Source: Pseudonocardia kujensis | GTDB taxonomy: Bacteria; Actinomycetota; Actinomycetes; Mycobacteriales; Pseudonocardiaceae | Assembly (NCBI RefSeq): GCF_021283305.1 | Contig: NZ_JAJSOK010000027.1 | Span: forward strand, 30,577 to 94,576 | DNA: 64,000 nt | Direction: 5' to 3' | In this document: piece by piece, positions 34,356-42,656 of the stretch | How positions within the stretch are numbered: position 1 is the first letter of the stretch | How the letters are laid out: the number at the start of each line of letters is the position of its first letter | Made by a program: the position numbers and the translations under genes | Notes under the pieces: generated by a model | The model's input: only the letters and a program-made list of their open reading frames with translations | The model's database searches: none | What the model was told of the DNA's origin: nothing

Positions 34356-35207
34356 GTGTCACGACTCAGGGGCAAGGTCGCCCTCATCACCGGTGCGGCA
34401 CGCGGGCAAGGTCGCTCGCACGCCGTCCGCCTCGCGGAGGAGGGTGCGGACATCATCGCGGTCGACCTCTGCCGCGACATCGACACGGTGCCCTTCCCGG
34501 GTGCGACCGAGGACGATCTCGCGGAGACGGTCGCGCAGGTCGAGGCTCTCGATCGTCGGGTCGTCGCTCGGCAGGCGGACGTGCGCGACCTGAGCGCCCT
34601 CACCAGGGCGGTCGGGGAAGGGGCCGAGGCCCTGGGAGGCGTGGACATCGTCTGCGCGAACGCCGGCATCGCCAGCTTCGGGTCCACGATCGAGCTCGAC
34701 GAGACCGTCTGGCAGGACATGCTCGACATCAACCTGACCGGTGTCTGGAAGACGGTGAAGGCCGCCGTGCCTCGGATGATCGAGCAGGGCCGCGGAGGGT
34801 CGGTGATCCTGACCAGCTCGGTGGCGGGCCTGACGGCGTTCTCGCAACTCGCGCACTACTCGGCGGCGAAGCACGGCGTCGTCGGCCTGATGCGGGTCCT
34901 CGCCGTGGAGCTCGCCCCGCACCGCATCCGGGTCAACTCCGTCCATCCCGGGAACACCCACACGCCGATGATCGACAACGACGCGGCGCGAACGCTGTTC
35001 CTCGGTGACCCACGGATCGAGGGTCGCGAGGACGAGGTGCGGCGCAACTTCATGGCGATGAACGCCTTGCCGGTCCCGTGGGTCGACCCGGTCGACATCA
35101 GCAACGCCGTCCTCCACCTCGCATCGGACGAGGCCCGGTACGTGACCGGGACCACCGCTGTCGTCGACGCCGGCCTCCTGCTCCCGTTCAAGGTCCCCCA
35201 CTCATGA
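34356..35207 (+). CDS. Mycofactocin-type short-chain dehydrogenase/reductase
   Basis: A 283-residue SDR. The cofactor loop is GAARGQGRSHAVRLAEEGAD, then IIAVDLC; this glycine loop plus DLC stretch is typical of SDRs that keep NAD bound and pass electrons to mycofactocin. NAG at the beta-4 strand and the Ser, YSAAKHG catalytic residues are present. GTG 34356 follows GAAGGACAGG. The stop overlaps the next ATG (ATGA). It may oxidise a secondary alcohol to the ketone used by the monooxygenase upstream. No mycofactocin biosynthesis genes lie in the window. Confidence 0.88.
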   Translation: MSRLRGKVALITGAARGQGRSHAVRLAEEGADIIAVDLCRDIDTVPFPGATEDDLAETVAQVEALDRRVVARQADVRDLSALTRAVGEGAEALGGVDIVCANAGIASFGSTIELDETVWQDMLDINLTGVWKTVKAAVPRMIEQGRGGSVILTSSVAGLTAFSQLAHYSAAKHGVVGLMRVLAVELAPHRIRVNSVHPGNTHTPMIDNDAARTLFLGDPRIEGREDEVRRNFMAMNALPVPWVDPVDISNAVLHLASDEARYVTGTTAVVDAGLLLPFKVPHS

Positions 35208-36679
35208 CCAATCTCGCCGAGACGCTCGCGAGGAGCGCACAACGATGGGGGCCTCGCCCCGCACTCCGGCACGACGACCTGGTCCTCACCTACGGCGATC
35301 TCGCGACAGCCGCTGCCGGTGCGGCGGACGTCCTGAAGGATCACGGCGTCGGAGCCGGCGACCGGGTCGCCCTGGCCCTGCCGAACGGGCCGGAGTTCCC
35401 GGTCTTCTTCTACGGAGCGCTGTGTCTGGGCGCGATCGTCGTGCCGTTGAACCCGCGGCTGAAGGCCGGTGAGCTCACCTATCATCTCAGCGACTCGGAC
35501 GCGCGCATCCTCGTGGGAGAGGGCGAGGAGATCGCAACCGCGGCACGGACCGTTGCGGTGGACGTCGTCGCAGGCAGGATCGCGGATCCGCTCCGGAGTA
35601 CCTCCGTCCCGTTCGCGCCGGTGGATCGGAGCGACTCCGACACAGCCGTGATCCTCTACACCTCGGGCACCACCGGCCCGTCGAAGGGCGCCGAGCTCAC
35701 GCATCGGAACCTCGACTCGAATGCCGCCATCGTGGCGCAGTCGCTTCTGCACCTCACCACCGACGACGTCGTCTTCGGCGCGCTGCCGCTCTTCCACGTC
35801 TTCGGGCTGACCGCGGGACTCAACGCCAGTCTCCGGGCGGGTGCCTGCCTGGCGCTGATGACCAGGTTCGACGCGGATGCAGCGCGCCAGGTCATCGCCC
35901 GCCACGGGGTCAGCGTGTTCCAGGGCGTCCCGACCATGTATGCGGCCCTCGTCCGGTCCGGTTCGGAGGGCGGACTCGACTCGCTCAGGATCGGGATGGT
36001 CGGGGGCGCGCCGATGCCCCTCGAAGTACTCCGTGAGTTCGAGCAGCGGTTCGGTTGCCTGATCCTCGAGGGCTACGGACTCTCGGAGACCTCGTGCGTC
36101 GCCTCCTTCAACCAGCCCGACCGTCCGCGGAAGCCCGGCACCGTCGGGTTCCCGGTGCGCGGCTGCGAGATGCGCGTCGTCGACGACGTCGGCGACGAGG
36201 TCGGGCCCGGCGTGCGAGGCGAGATCGTGGTGCGGGGCGAGAATCTCATGAAGGGGTACTGGAACCGGCCCGACGCCACCGCCGAGGCCGTACGGGACGG
36301 ATGGTTCCACACCGGCGACATCGCCACGCGGGACACGGACGGCTACTACTCGATCGTCGACCGCAAGAAGGACCTGATCATCCGCGGCGGCTACAACGTG
36401 TACCCACGCGAGGTGGAGGAGGCCCTCTACCAGCATCCCGCCGTCGCCGAAGCCGCGGTGATCGGCGTGCCGGATGCCGCCCTCGGCGAGGAGATCGGCG
36501 CCGCCGTGGCGCTCGAGGCCGGAGCAGAGGCCGACCCGGTCGAGCTGATCGAGTTCGTCCGCGAGCGCCTCGCCGCCTACAAGTGCCCCCGGCTGGTCTG
36601 GTTCCTCGACAGCCTCCCGAAGGGACCCAGCGGCAAGATCCTCCGTCGGGCGGTGGCGCCGCCCGCGGTGAAGAATTGA
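35204..36679 (+). CDS. AMP-dependent acyl-CoA synthetase/ligase
   Basis: A 491-residue ANL-superfamily ligase. The phosphate loop YTSGTTGPSKGAELTH, the adenine motif EGYGLSET, the hinge TGDIATRDTDGYY and the C-terminal catalytic lysine in PKGPSGKILRR are all visible. It adenylates a carboxylic acid and transfers it to CoA. ATG 35204 overlaps the SDR stop. Within the operon it would activate the acid set free by the esterase. Chain length or aromatic preference cannot be read reliably from the sequence. Confidence 0.9.
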   Translation: MTNLAETLARSAQRWGPRPALRHDDLVLTYGDLATAAAGAADVLKDHGVGAGDRVALALPNGPEFPVFFYGALCLGAIVVPLNPRLKAGELTYHLSDSDARILVGEGEEIATAARTVAVDVVAGRIADPLRSTSVPFAPVDRSDSDTAVILYTSGTTGPSKGAELTHRNLDSNAAIVAQSLLHLTTDDVVFGALPLFHVFGLTAGLNASLRAGACLALMTRFDADAARQVIARHGVSVFQGVPTMYAALVRSGSEGGLDSLRIGMVGGAPMPLEVLREFEQRFGCLILEGYGLSETSCVASFNQPDRPRKPGTVGFPVRGCEMRVVDDVGDEVGPGVRGEIVVRGENLMKGYWNRPDATAEAVRDGWFHTGDIATRDTDGYYSIVDRKKDLIIRGGYNVYPREVEEALYQHPAVAEAAVIGVPDAALGEEIGAAVALEAGAEADPVELIEFVRERLAAYKCPRLVWFLDSLPKGPSGKILRRAVAPPAVKN

Positions 36680-36705
36680 CCGCGCCACAGCGAGAGAGCG
36701 AACGA

Positions 36706-37374
36706 GTGGCCGGCGACACCTGCCGTTCGGGCGGTGTCATCGACGTGAAGGTCCGGAGCCGGGTCGCCCGGGTCACCGTGAACAGGCCGGAGAAGCGCAA
36801 TGCCCTCACGGTCGGGATGTGGGCGGACCTGCGCCGTGCTCTCGAGGAACTGGACGACCGCGGCGACCTCGTTGCCGTCGTCCTCCGCGGCGCCGGGGGA
36901 AGCTTCTCGGCCGGCTCGGACCTCGAGGGGGTGCGGAGCTCGGACCCGGAGCGCTTCGGTGAGCTCCAGGAACTCGCCGAGAGCACCGTCCTGCGGCTGC
37001 GGGACCTGCGCTCGGCCACCTTCGCGGAGATCGACGGGCCGTGCTTCGGGGCGGGTTGCAGCCTGGCCCTGGCCTGTGACGTCCGGGTCTGCTCGCCGCG
37101 TTCGCGGTTCGGTATCCCCGTGCTGCGACACGGCATCGTGTACGAACCCGTTCACGTGCAGCGGCTCGTCGAGGTCGTGGGGCCGGGCCCGGCCGGTCTC
37201 CTGCTGTACGGAGGGGAGGAATGGACGCCGCAGGAGGCGGTCACCCGACGGCTGGTCGACCGGTGCAGCGAAGACCCGGCGTCGGCGCTCGAGCAGGTTC
37301 TCGCCGGCCTGACCTCGGCCACGACGTCGACCATCAGTGCGACCACGATCTCGATCCGCGCGCATCCGAGGTGA
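36706..37374 (+). CDS. Enoyl-CoA hydratase/isomerase family protein
   Basis: A 222-residue crotonase-fold protein with RPEKRNAL near the N-terminus, an oxyanion segment GAGGSFSAGSDLEG and a second one DGPCFGAGCSLALACDVRV. GTG 36706 has a GAGAGAG stretch about 9 bases upstream; TTG 36676, overlapping the ligase stop as TTGA, is an equally possible in-frame start. It is shorter than typical hydratases (about 255) and the catalytic glutamates are not obvious, so the reaction (hydration, isomerisation or hydrolysis) is open. It ends the monooxygenase operon. Confidence 0.8.
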   Translation: MAGDTCRSGGVIDVKVRSRVARVTVNRPEKRNALTVGMWADLRRALEELDDRGDLVAVVLRGAGGSFSAGSDLEGVRSSDPERFGELQELAESTVLRLRDLRSATFAEIDGPCFGAGCSLALACDVRVCSPRSRFGIPVLRHGIVYEPVHVQRLVEVVGPGPAGLLLYGGEEWTPQEAVTRRLVDRCSEDPASALEQVLAGLTSATTSTISATTISIRAHPR

Positions 37375-37566
37375 CTGAGGGTCGACACGGGACGACCTCA
37401 TGAGCAGTCGTCGACGCCACGGCGTCGCCCGCCGCCTCGCCGAACCGCTCGGACCGAGGGGCCAGGAAGCAGGGCTGCCTGCCGCTCCTCCGCGGCGGAC
37501 CACACGTCCCTGACCTGGACGGGGGCGACGGCGGAGCGGGAGGAGGGCCTGCACGGACGCTCCTGC

Positions 37567-38601
37567 TCAGTCGATGGTCAGGACGACCTTGCCGAAACGC
37601 TCCGGTGAGTCGAGCCGGGCCTGGGCCTCGGCCGCGTCGGCCAGCGGGTGGACGGAGTCGATCACCGGCGTCAGAGTGCCGTCGGCCAGGAGCGGGAGGA
37701 ACTCGTCGATCTCGGCTCGACGAGAGGCGTGGCATCCGATCAGGCTGATCTCGCGGCGGTACAGGACCGAGAGGTCGAGCTCGGCGAGCCTGCCGGTGTG
37801 CGAGCCCATGCCGACGACACGTCCACCGTGGCGCACCGACTGCACGGATCTCCGGACGGTCGAGTTGCCGACCGTCTCGTGCACGACATCCGCGCCCCGG
37901 CCGTCGGTCAGCGCGCGCGCGGCCAGGTCGAAGTCCGGCTCCGAGCGGTAGTCGATCACCTCGTCGGCACCCAGCCCGCGGACGCGCTCGACCTTCCGCT
38001 CGCCTCCGGTCGTCGCGATCACCTTCGCGCCCAGCACCTTCGCAACCTGCACGGCCGCGCTCGCGACGCCGCTGCCCGCACCGACGACGAGCACCGTCTC
38101 GCCGGGGCGGACGGCCGCGCGGGTCTTGAGCATGTGCCAGGCCGTCATGTGGGCGAGGAGTCCCGCGGCCAGCTGCCGGTCGTCCAGCTCGGCCGGGGCC
38201 GGTACGAGGCCGTGCACCGGGACCGCGATGTACTCGGCGAAGGTCCCGTCGAAGTGCTCGCCGACGAACCGCAGGCCCGCGCAGGCGCTGTCCCGGCCGA
38301 GCCGGCAGTTCTCGCACTCTCCGCAGGTCCGCATCGGATTGACGACGACCCGGTCCCCGACGGCGATCCCGGCGACTCCCCCGCCGAGCGCGGCGACCTC
38401 GCCCGCGCCTTCCACACCCAGGGTCATCGGCGGCGGTGGGGCCTCCGGGAAACGACCCTCCCGGACCAGGACGTCGGCGCGGTTCAGGGCGGCCGCGCGA
38501 AGGCGGACGAGAACCTCGCCCACAGCAGGCTCCGGGGTGGGGACGTCGACGACCGCGAAGACCTCCGGCCCGCCGAACCCCGAGATCCGGGCAGCTTTCA
38601 T
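37567..38601 (-). CDS. Zinc-binding/quinone oxidoreductase-like alcohol dehydrogenase
   Basis: A 344-residue medium-chain dehydrogenase. MKAARISGFGGPEVFAVVDV and AAALNRADVLVREGRF are typical of the quinone oxidoreductase branch, but a structural-zinc cluster (TCGECENCRLGRDSAC) is present and the nucleotide motif is VGAGSGVASAAVQVAK. The catalytic cysteine position is replaced by Asn (ALNRAD), as in zinc-free quinone reductases. It is divergent from the IclR gene and may be its target, or belong to the ketone catabolism of the preceding operon. Confidence 0.85.
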   Translation of the reverse strand: MKAARISGFGGPEVFAVVDVPTPEPAVGEVLVRLRAAALNRADVLVREGRFPEAPPPPMTLGVEGAGEVAALGGGVAGIAVGDRVVVNPMRTCGECENCRLGRDSACAGLRFVGEHFDGTFAEYIAVPVHGLVPAPAELDDRQLAAGLLAHMTAWHMLKTRAAVRPGETVLVVGAGSGVASAAVQVAKVLGAKVIATTGGERKVERVRGLGADEVIDYRSEPDFDLAARALTDGRGADVVHETVGNSTVRRSVQSVRHGGRVVGMGSHTGRLAELDLSVLYRREISLIGCHASRRAEIDEFLPLLADGTLTPVIDSVHPLADAAEAQARLDSPERFGKVVLTID

Positions 38602-38732
38602 GACTCCTCCGATGTGCCTACAGACGATACGCCGTACACGATAGAGGAACAGTCGTCTCGTTCCTAGATGCGAGACGGCCGTGCCGGAGTGTTACGCTCC
38701 CAGCCCCGACCAGGCACGACGAAGGCGCGAAG

Positions 38733-39515
38733 GTGACGGCGACGGAGAAGCCGGCCGGCAGTGTGCGGCCCCTGAGCAGTGCGTTGAGCACCCTTCGTGT
38801 CCTCGAGGAGGTCGCTGCTCGTCAGCCCATCGGTGTGTCCGAGCTGGCGCGGGTCACGGCGATGCCGAAGAGCTCCGTGCAGCGCTGCCTGGTCACGTTG
38901 CAGCAGGCGGGATGGCTGCGGATCGTCGATCCTGACCGCACCCGGTGGGGCGTGACGATGAAAGCGCTCACCATCGGCCTGCGCGGCACCGGCGAGCAGG
39001 ACCTGCGCGACCTCGCCCGACCGGTCGTCAAGCGGCTGGCGGCGGAGACGGACGAGACCGTGCACTTCTCGCTGCGGGACGGTGACGACATCGTGGTCAT
39101 CGCGCGGGAGGACAGCACCCACGCGGTCCGGGTGTTCATCGAGGTCGGCAGCCGGGTGCCGCTGCGGGCCTCGTCGACGGGCCTGGCGATCCTCGCGGGA
39201 CTCGCCGCGGAGGAGGTCGACGAGGTGCTGCGGCATCCGGTCGACAGCTTCCCCGAGCCGGTCCCGACCGCCCGGGAACTGCGAGCGGAGATCGCCCGGA
39301 CGGCCGAGCGGGGTTACGCGCTCAACGGGTCCTCGTGGTTCCGGCCGCACGTGACCTCCCTCGGCGCGGCGGTGCGCAACGCGGCGGGGCGCCCCTTCGC
39401 CGGCCTGACGCTGGCGATCCCGGAGATGCGGTTCGCGCCCTCGGACGAGGAACACCTGGCCCGGCTGACCGTGGCGGCGGCCGAGGAGATCAGTGAGCTG
39501 ATCTCCTCGGCCTGA
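38733..39515 (+). CDS. IclR-family transcriptional regulator
   Basis: A 260-residue IclR regulator. The winged helix (ALSTLRVLEEVAARQPIGVS, then MPKSSVQRCLVTLQQAGWL) is followed by the effector domain (ETVHFSLRDGDDIVVIARED, then GLAILAGLAAEEVDEVL and GYALNGSSWF). IclR proteins usually repress or activate catabolic operons. The neighbours are a divergent ADH and the convergent OYE-hydrolase pair. The 3' end of the coding sequence contains a perfect 15-bp hairpin. Confidence 0.9.
   Translation: MTATEKPAGSVRPLSSALSTLRVLEEVAARQPIGVSELARVTAMPKSSVQRCLVTLQQAGWLRIVDPDRTRWGVTMKALTIGLRGTGEQDLRDLARPVVKRLAAETDETVHFSLRDGDDIVVIAREDSTHAVRVFIEVGSRVPLRASSTGLAILAGLAAEEVDEVLRHPVDSFPEPVPTARELRAEIARTAERGYALNGSSWFRPHVTSLGAAVRNAAGRPFAGLTLAIPEMRFAPSDEEHLARLTVAAAEEISELISSA
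39479..39512. terminator. Perfect 15-bp hairpin within the 3' end of the IclR coding sequence
   Basis: Arms 39479-39493 and 39498-39512 are perfectly complementary around TGAG. It encodes the last residues EEISELISSA and the stop codon follows immediately. It sits between convergent genes and is probably a bidirectional terminator. Confidence 0.75.
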
Positions 39516-39528
39516 GGCGTCGGTAGCG

Positions 39529-40578
39529 TCAGAAGGCCCGGTGGTACTGCCGGGGCCAGGACTCGGTGCCTCGGGTGCGCAGTGCCCAGTAGGGGTCGCG
39601 CAGCAGTGCGCGCCCGACGAGCACGGCGTCCACGAGCTCGGGGACCGCCTCGTCGAGGTGGTGGGCCTCGCAGACCGCCCCGGACGCGGCGACGGGCACT
39701 CCGGCCGTGCGGAACAGCGGGCCGTACCGGGCGTTGTGCAACGGCTCGGTGAGGCGCCCGGCCTCGGGGACCAGCGCCCCGGAGGACAGGTCGATCATGT
39801 CGACGCCGCTCGACCCCAGTGCGGCGGCGACGACGGTCATGTCCGCGGTGGTGAGCCCGCCCGCGAGCAGGTCCTCGGCGGGCAGCCGGACGACGAGTGG
39901 CTTGTCCGCCGGCCACCCGGAACGCAGGGCACGCACCATCTCGAGCGGGAACCGCATGCGGGCCTGCAGGTCTCCGCCCCAGTCATCGGTGCGGCGGTTG
40001 GTCAGCGGCGACAGGAACTCGTGGAACAGGTAGCCGTTGGCGCCGTGCAGTTCCAGCAGTCGGTACCCGGCGTGATGGGCGTTCCGCGCCGCGCGGTCCA
40101 GGTCCTCGAGCACCCTCGTCCCGTCCGCGGACGTCATCTCGCGGGGGGCGGCGAGCCCGGCGAAGGGCGCCGCGGAGGGGGCCAGGGGCTGCCACCCGCC
40201 GTCCTCCGGTGCGATTGCGTTGCGCGTGCCGGCGTTGTCCCACGGCACGCCGTGCGAGCTCTTCCGCCCGGCGACGCCGAGCTGGACCGCGGGCACCGAT
40301 CCGCCCGCCTCGATCACCTCGACGAGCCTGCGGTGCCCGGCGAGTTGCTGCTCGTTCCACAGGCCGAGGTCGCGGGCGGTGGTGCGCATGTCCGGCGCGA
40401 CGGCCGTGCACTCGACCATCACCAGGCCGAGGCCGCCGGCCGCCCGTGCGCCGTAGTGCGCGAGGTGCCAGTCGGTCGGGGTGCCGCCTGCGTCCGCGGA
40501 GTACTGACACATCGGGGAGAGCCACACCCGGTTGGGCAGCGTCACGTCCCGCAGTCGGAGCGGCGTCCACACCGTCAT
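39529..40578 (-). CDS. Old yellow enzyme-family NADH:flavin oxidoreductase (YqjM-like)
   Basis: A 349-residue FMN-dependent ene-reductase. The sequence begins with LRLRDVTLPNRVWLSPMCQY, as in the thermophilic-like/YqjM group whose Cys in this segment tunes FMN. Later blocks are DWHLAHYGARAAGG, ELHGANGYLFHEFLSPLTNR and VGRALLRDPYWAL. It would reduce activated C=C bonds. ATG 40578 overlaps the stop of the alpha/beta hydrolase (ATGA), so these two minus-strand genes are coupled. Natural substrate unknown. Confidence 0.9.
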   Translation of the reverse strand: MTVWTPLRLRDVTLPNRVWLSPMCQYSADAGGTPTDWHLAHYGARAAGGLGLVMVECTAVAPDMRTTARDLGLWNEQQLAGHRRLVEVIEAGGSVPAVQLGVAGRKSSHGVPWDNAGTRNAIAPEDGGWQPLAPSAAPFAGLAAPREMTSADGTRVLEDLDRAARNAHHAGYRLLELHGANGYLFHEFLSPLTNRRTDDWGGDLQARMRFPLEMVRALRSGWPADKPLVVRLPAEDLLAGGLTTADMTVVAAALGSSGVDMIDLSSGALVPEAGRLTEPLHNARYGPLFRTAGVPVAASGAVCEAHHLDEAVPELVDAVLVGRALLRDPYWALRTRGTESWPRQYHRAF

Positions 40579-41372
40579 GCAGTCGTCCGCGCGGCCAGGA
40601 GGAGGGTCGCGGTCCCGGCCGGCTGCTCGAGGAGGAAGTGGTGGCTGCCCAGCTCGTGGACGACGAAGTCGATCCGGTCGCCGTACCGCTCGGGCGCGGC
40701 GGGGTCGAGCAGCCCACGAACCGCGAGGGTCGAGACCGGATGGGGGACGGCGGCCAGCGCCTCGTCCATGTCCCACCGCAGCATCGCCGCGAGAGCGCCG
40801 ACACCGACGGCGGGTGCGACGCTCGACATCTTCGCGAAGACCGTCTCGCCGAACGCCGGATCGGTGTCGGGCACCGAGCCCATGACGACCAGACTGCGCA
40901 CTCCTGCCGAGAAGTCGTCCTCGAAGGTCTGCAGCAACCCACGCGCCGCGGTGTCGTCGACCGCGGGATAGAGGCCCAGATAGTGGAACGAGTCCAGGCC
41001 GACGACCTGGGTGACCGTGTCGGGGCGCAGGCGGGCCAGCTCGAGCGCCACGGCGCCGCCCATCGAGTGTCCGACGACGACGCACCGGGCGACCGACTCG
41101 GCGTCGAGCACTGCGGCGACGTCGCGGGCGAACTCCGCCATCGTCCAGTCGGTGCGCGCGCTCGTGGAGTCGCCGTGCCCGGCGAGGTCGACGGAGATGA
41201 CCCGGTCGGAGGCGGGCAGGAACGCGGCGGCGGGCGCGAAGTCCGTCCGCCGGCATCCCCAGCCGTGGATGCACACCCACGTGGATCCGCCCGCCGGGCC
41301 CTCGACGGTGTAGCTGATCGTCGTGTCCTCGGCGCGGGACACCGTGCGGACGGACTCGTCGACGCTGGTCAT
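40575..41372 (-). CDS. Alpha/beta hydrolase
   Basis: A 265-residue alpha/beta hydrolase with oxyanion segment VCIHGWGCRRTDF, nucleophile elbow VGHSMGGAVAL and a C-terminal His in ELGSHHFLLEQP. ATG 41372 is preferred over the in-frame ATG 41405 because GAGGTGG lies just upstream. A TTGTG-CGCA element about 15-24 bases upstream of the start resembles the repeats in the capA/dipeptidase promoter. It could hydrolyse an ester or C-C bond in the same pathway as the ene-reductase. Confidence 0.87.
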   Translation of the reverse strand: MTSVDESVRTVSRAEDTTISYTVEGPAGGSTWVCIHGWGCRRTDFAPAAAFLPASDRVISVDLAGHGDSTSARTDWTMAEFARDVAAVLDAESVARCVVVGHSMGGAVALELARLRPDTVTQVVGLDSFHYLGLYPAVDDTAARGLLQTFEDDFSAGVRSLVVMGSVPDTDPAFGETVFAKMSSVAPAVGVGALAAMLRWDMDEALAAVPHPVSTLAVRGLLDPAAPERYGDRIDFVVHELGSHHFLLEQPAGTATLLLAARTTA

Positions 41373-41386
41373 GGCCACCTCATCAA

Positions 41387-41396
41387 TTGTGTCGCA
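41387..41396 (-). promoter_or_regulatory. Putative operator half, similar to the repeats at 42587 and 42608
   Basis: TTGTGTCGCA, continuing GAAGTGCAC, resembles TTGTGCCGCA, continuing AAGTAGCAC, at 42586-42604. It sits 15 bases before the hydrolase start, where a bound regulator would block transcription. Confidence 0.4.
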
Positions 41397-41426
41397 GAAG
41401 TGCACGGCGTACCGGATGACGGCACG

Positions 41427-42542
41427 TTAGGGTGCGGAGTCCGGGGCGTCAACCGGGGACATCCGGATGACCGCTCCGAAGGAGACGAGCCCTGCGTCGT
41501 CCACGCGCACGCCCGGGTCGATCTCGCGCGAGGACTCCTCGACGAGGGTGCGGATCCGGCGGGCGTCCGCGAGGTCGGCGACCCGGGGCTCGCCCGCGGG
41601 GTCGAGCACGATCGGGACGAGCCGTAGGCGGGGCGGCTCCCCCACCGGCAGGTCGACCTCGAACACGGCGCTGTCGAACCACGGCCTCCCCTCGAACAGC
41701 CGCGACGCCCGGTAGGGCAGCCCGAAGAAGGTGTCCGGCTGCTGCAGCTCGCCCGTGTGGAACAGGAAGTTGCCGAGCGAGTAGAGGATCAGTCCGTCGT
41801 TCCAGCGCTCCACGGGGTGCAGGCAGTGCGGGTGGGTGCCCGCGACGACGTCCGCCCCTGCGTCGACCAGGCGCCGGCCGAGTTCCTGCTGGTACTGCGC
41901 GAGCGGTCCCTGGTTGGGCGGGAGGTACGCGAACGGCACGCCCCAGTGCAGGCACACCACGACCCGGTCGGCCTCCGCTCGCGCCTCCCGCACCCGCTGC
42001 TCGACGCGCCGGACGTCCGTCTCCTGGGCGATGCTGCGGACGAACGGCGGGGTCCCCGGCTGCTCGTGGAGCAGGGTCCCGTCGAGGGCGAAGCTCTGGT
42101 CGACCCGCAGCGGGGCGATGCCGGGCCGGGTCGCGGTCGCGTTGGCGCCCGGCGGGAGCGTCGCGCAGAAGCTGAGCACGGCGAGCCGGCCACCCGCTGC
42201 CTCGACGACCACCCCGGCGTCCGCATCGGCCAGCGTCCGGCCACCCCCGGCGTGCCGGACCCCGGCACGATCGAGGGCGTCCAGGGTGCTGAGCAGTCCC
42301 TCGACGCCGTGGTCGAGAGCGTGGTTGGTGGCGAGCGACACGACGTCGATCCCCATGGCGCGCACCGGGTGAGCGGCCGAGGTGGGCAGCCTGATCGTCA
42401 TCTCCTTCTCGGTCGGGTGGTCACCGTCCACGAGCGGCGCCTCGAGGTTCGCGATCACGACGTCGCCGGTCAGGACGGGTACGTCCGGGCGCGGCGCCGG
42501 AGGTCGGGCGAGGACGGTGTCGCCGACCAGAACGATCTTCAT
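41427..42542 (-). CDS. CapA-family metallophosphatase-like protein
   Basis: A 371-residue protein of the CapA/YwtB family. Family blocks are MKIVLVGDTVL, DVVIANLEAPLVDGDHPTEK, SLATNHALDHGVEGLLSTL, CLHWGVPFAYLPPNQ, GTHPHCLHPVERW and LYSLGNFLFH, with the His/Asn metal ligands of a calcineurin-like fold. CapA is known for polyglutamate capsule synthesis, but no signal peptide or capBC genes are seen and the neighbours are hydrolases. A role as phosphoesterase or peptide-related enzyme is more likely here. It is divergent from the dipeptidase operon. Confidence 0.85.
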   Translation of the reverse strand: MKIVLVGDTVLARPPAPRPDVPVLTGDVVIANLEAPLVDGDHPTEKEMTIRLPTSAAHPVRAMGIDVVSLATNHALDHGVEGLLSTLDALDRAGVRHAGGGRTLADADAGVVVEAAGGRLAVLSFCATLPPGANATATRPGIAPLRVDQSFALDGTLLHEQPGTPPFVRSIAQETDVRRVEQRVREARAEADRVVVCLHWGVPFAYLPPNQGPLAQYQQELGRRLVDAGADVVAGTHPHCLHPVERWNDGLILYSLGNFLFHTGELQQPDTFFGLPYRASRLFEGRPWFDSAVFEVDLPVGEPPRLRLVPIVLDPAGEPRVADLADARRIRTLVEESSREIDPGVRVDDAGLVSFGAVIRMSPVDAPDSAP

Positions 42543-42586
42543 GGTGATGTCTCCGTAACAGCCGGGCGGTTGACGGGATGCGAGAT

Positions 42587-42617
42587 TGTGCCGCAAAGTA
42601 GCACCGCTGTGCCGCAA
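42587..42617. promoter_or_regulatory. Direct repeat TGTGCCGCAA x2 in the capA/dipeptidase divergent promoter
   Basis: TGTGCCGCAA at 42587-42596 and 42608-42617, 21 bases start to start (two helical turns), so a dimeric regulator could bind both on one face. A related element lies before the hydrolase gene at 41387. The nearby IclR regulator is the obvious candidate. Confidence 0.5.
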
Positions 42618-42656
42618 TGATGAACAGTTGCCGGAGTTCCGGAGGCGAGACCAGCG

